In this document: piece after piece, positions 63,363-64,000 of the stretch | Numbering within the stretch: the first letter of the stretch is position 1 | Layout: every line of letters begins with the position of its first letter | Origin: Pseudomonas mandelii | GTDB taxonomy: Bacteria; Pseudomonadota; Gammaproteobacteria; Pseudomonadales; Pseudomonadaceae | NCBI RefSeq assembly: GCF_006438925.1 | Contig: NZ_RCZA01000005.1 | Span: forward strand, 186,001-250,000 | Length of the DNA stretch: 64,000 nucleotides | Direction: 5' to 3' | Notes under the pieces: generated by a model | Seen by the model: the letters and a program-made list of their open reading frames with translations, nothing else | The model's database searches: none | Told to the model about the DNA's origin: nothing | Translations under genes and position numbers: made by a program

Positions 63363-63866
63363 ATGCACCGCGTTCAAAAACTCACGCCCTGCCTGTGGTT
63401 CGATGATCAAGCCGAGGAGGCCGCGAAGTTCTACTGTGCGATCTTCGATCATTCGAAAATCAGCGCCACCACCCACTATGGCAAGGCCGGTCAGGAGATT
63501 CACGGCAGGCCCGAAGGCTCGGTGATGACGGTCAGTTTCGAACTGGACGGACAGAGTTTTACCGGCCTCAACGGCGGCCCCCTATTCAAATTCAATGAAG
63601 CCGTTTCGTTTCAGGTCAATTGCCATACTCAGGAAGAAGTCGACCACTTCTGGGGGCGCCTGTCCGCGGGTGGTCCCGTTGAGGCCCAGCAATGCGGCTG
63701 GCTCAAGGACAAATTCGGCGTGTCCTGGCAGATCGTGCCAGTGGCCCTGATGGACATGATGAAAGACCCTGACCCGGCAAAATCACAACGCGCCATGACG
63801 GCGATGTTGCAGATGAAAAAACTCGATATCGCTGCACTGCAACGAGCCTTTGACGGCGAGAGCTAA
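63363..63866 (+). CDS. PhnB-type VOC family protein
   Basis: 167 residues. MHRVQKLTPCLWFDDQAEEA, AKFYCAIFDHSKIS, then LNGGPLFKFNEAVSFQVNCH and WGRLSAGG, QQCGWLKDKFGVSWQIVP: the PhnB / 3-demethylubiquinone-methyltransferase-like VOC family, which is not thought to methylate. GAGGAG stands seven bases before the ATG. Function unknown. Confidence 0.92.
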   Translation: MHRVQKLTPCLWFDDQAEEAAKFYCAIFDHSKISATTHYGKAGQEIHGRPEGSVMTVSFELDGQSFTGLNGGPLFKFNEAVSFQVNCHTQEEVDHFWGRLSAGGPVEAQQCGWLKDKFGVSWQIVPVALMDMMKDPDPAKSQRAMTAMLQMKKLDIAALQRAFDGES

Positions 63867-63901
63867 TACACTTCGACGCTGACCTGCCGAGGACGCTGAC
63901 C

Positions 63902-64000
63902 ATGAAGCCCGCCGTTGCCAAAGACGCTGACAAAGCCCCGCGCTTCTGGCGCGACGACGCCCTGCCCTTCATCGAAGCCCGCTCCATCGCCGACGGCCGC
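63902..64000 (+). CDS. AraC-type transcriptional regulator, N-terminal end only
   Basis: The ATG at 63902 has GAGGA nine bases upstream, and 33 codons are open to the window edge: MKPAVAKDADKAPRFWRDDA, then LPFIEARSIADGR. FWRDDALPFIEARSIADGR matches what I remember as the start of a group of Pseudomonas AraC-family regulators, whose ligand-binding domain follows. The DNA-binding part would be outside the window, so the call is tentative. It is 35 bases after the VOC gene. Confidence 0.6.
   Translation, partial: MKPAVAKDADKAPRFWRDDALPFIEARSIADGR

Overview
The window reads as ordinary chromosome of a Pseudomonas from the fluorescens group. The evidence is high GC with a strong G/C third-position bias, dense operons joined by 4-nt ATGA overlaps, and at least fourteen REP-type palindromes of the kinds that typify that group (GTAGGAGCTGCCGAAGGC.. 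and GTGGGAGCGAGCCTGCTCGC..). From memory, the block fabI, npp transporter, mltD, gloB, methyltransferase, rnhA, dnaQ, ldcA has the same order as PA1806-PA1818 of P. aeruginosa. There is no phage, integrase, transposase, CRISPR array, rRNA or tRNA. I do not see a new defence or mobile system.

Layout. 1-4566: tail of a DUF4381 gene, two von Willebrand A membrane proteins (the second fused to TPR) and a BatD-like protein, i.e. the end of a MoxR/Bat operon. 4748-10223: sbcD, sbcC and a glutathione transferase, overlapping. 10340-11435: a cluster of very small membrane or secreted proteins, including a 41-residue one. 11591-13049: a periplasmic lactonase-type beta-propeller and a DUF5629 protein. 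13252-20145: an oxidative pentonate (probably L-arabinonate) cluster with aldehyde dehydrogenase, AraD1, MFS carrier, divergent arabinonate dehydratase and a FadR-type regulator; two matching FadR-type operators lie between the divergent promoters. 20314-23794: an RND/MMPL exporter with its Ycf48-like partner. 23795-24958: a 1.16-kb gene-free stretch built around a giant imperfect inverted repeat (arms near 300 bp) with a hexanucleotide tandem repeat and REPs in its loop.

24959-33935: pepN, DUF2797, yeaC, rhomboid protease, phosphoesterase, nadK, DUF1853 and a lone arsB. 34199-38607: DUF2855 with divergent TetR, FMN reductase, a small conserved protein, a LysR regulator and a GNAT acetyltransferase coupled to ldcA. 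38604-54130: ldcA, dnaQ, rnhA, methyltransferase, gloB, mltD, the five-gene npp peptide transporter and fabI.

54307-64000: LysR with divergent VOC gene, a GGDEF protein with a broken active site, a three-gene periplasmic molybdenum hydroxylase (cytochrome c, molybdopterin subunit, 2Fe-2S subunit), an SDR with divergent LysR, an exported XAC2610-like protein, a PhnB-type VOC protein, and the start of an AraC-type regulator cut by the window edge.

The items most worth a second look are the long inverted repeat, the twin FadR-type operators, the cluster of tiny exported proteins, the VWA and GGDEF proteins that have lost their active-site residues, and the REP pairs whose two halves vary together.
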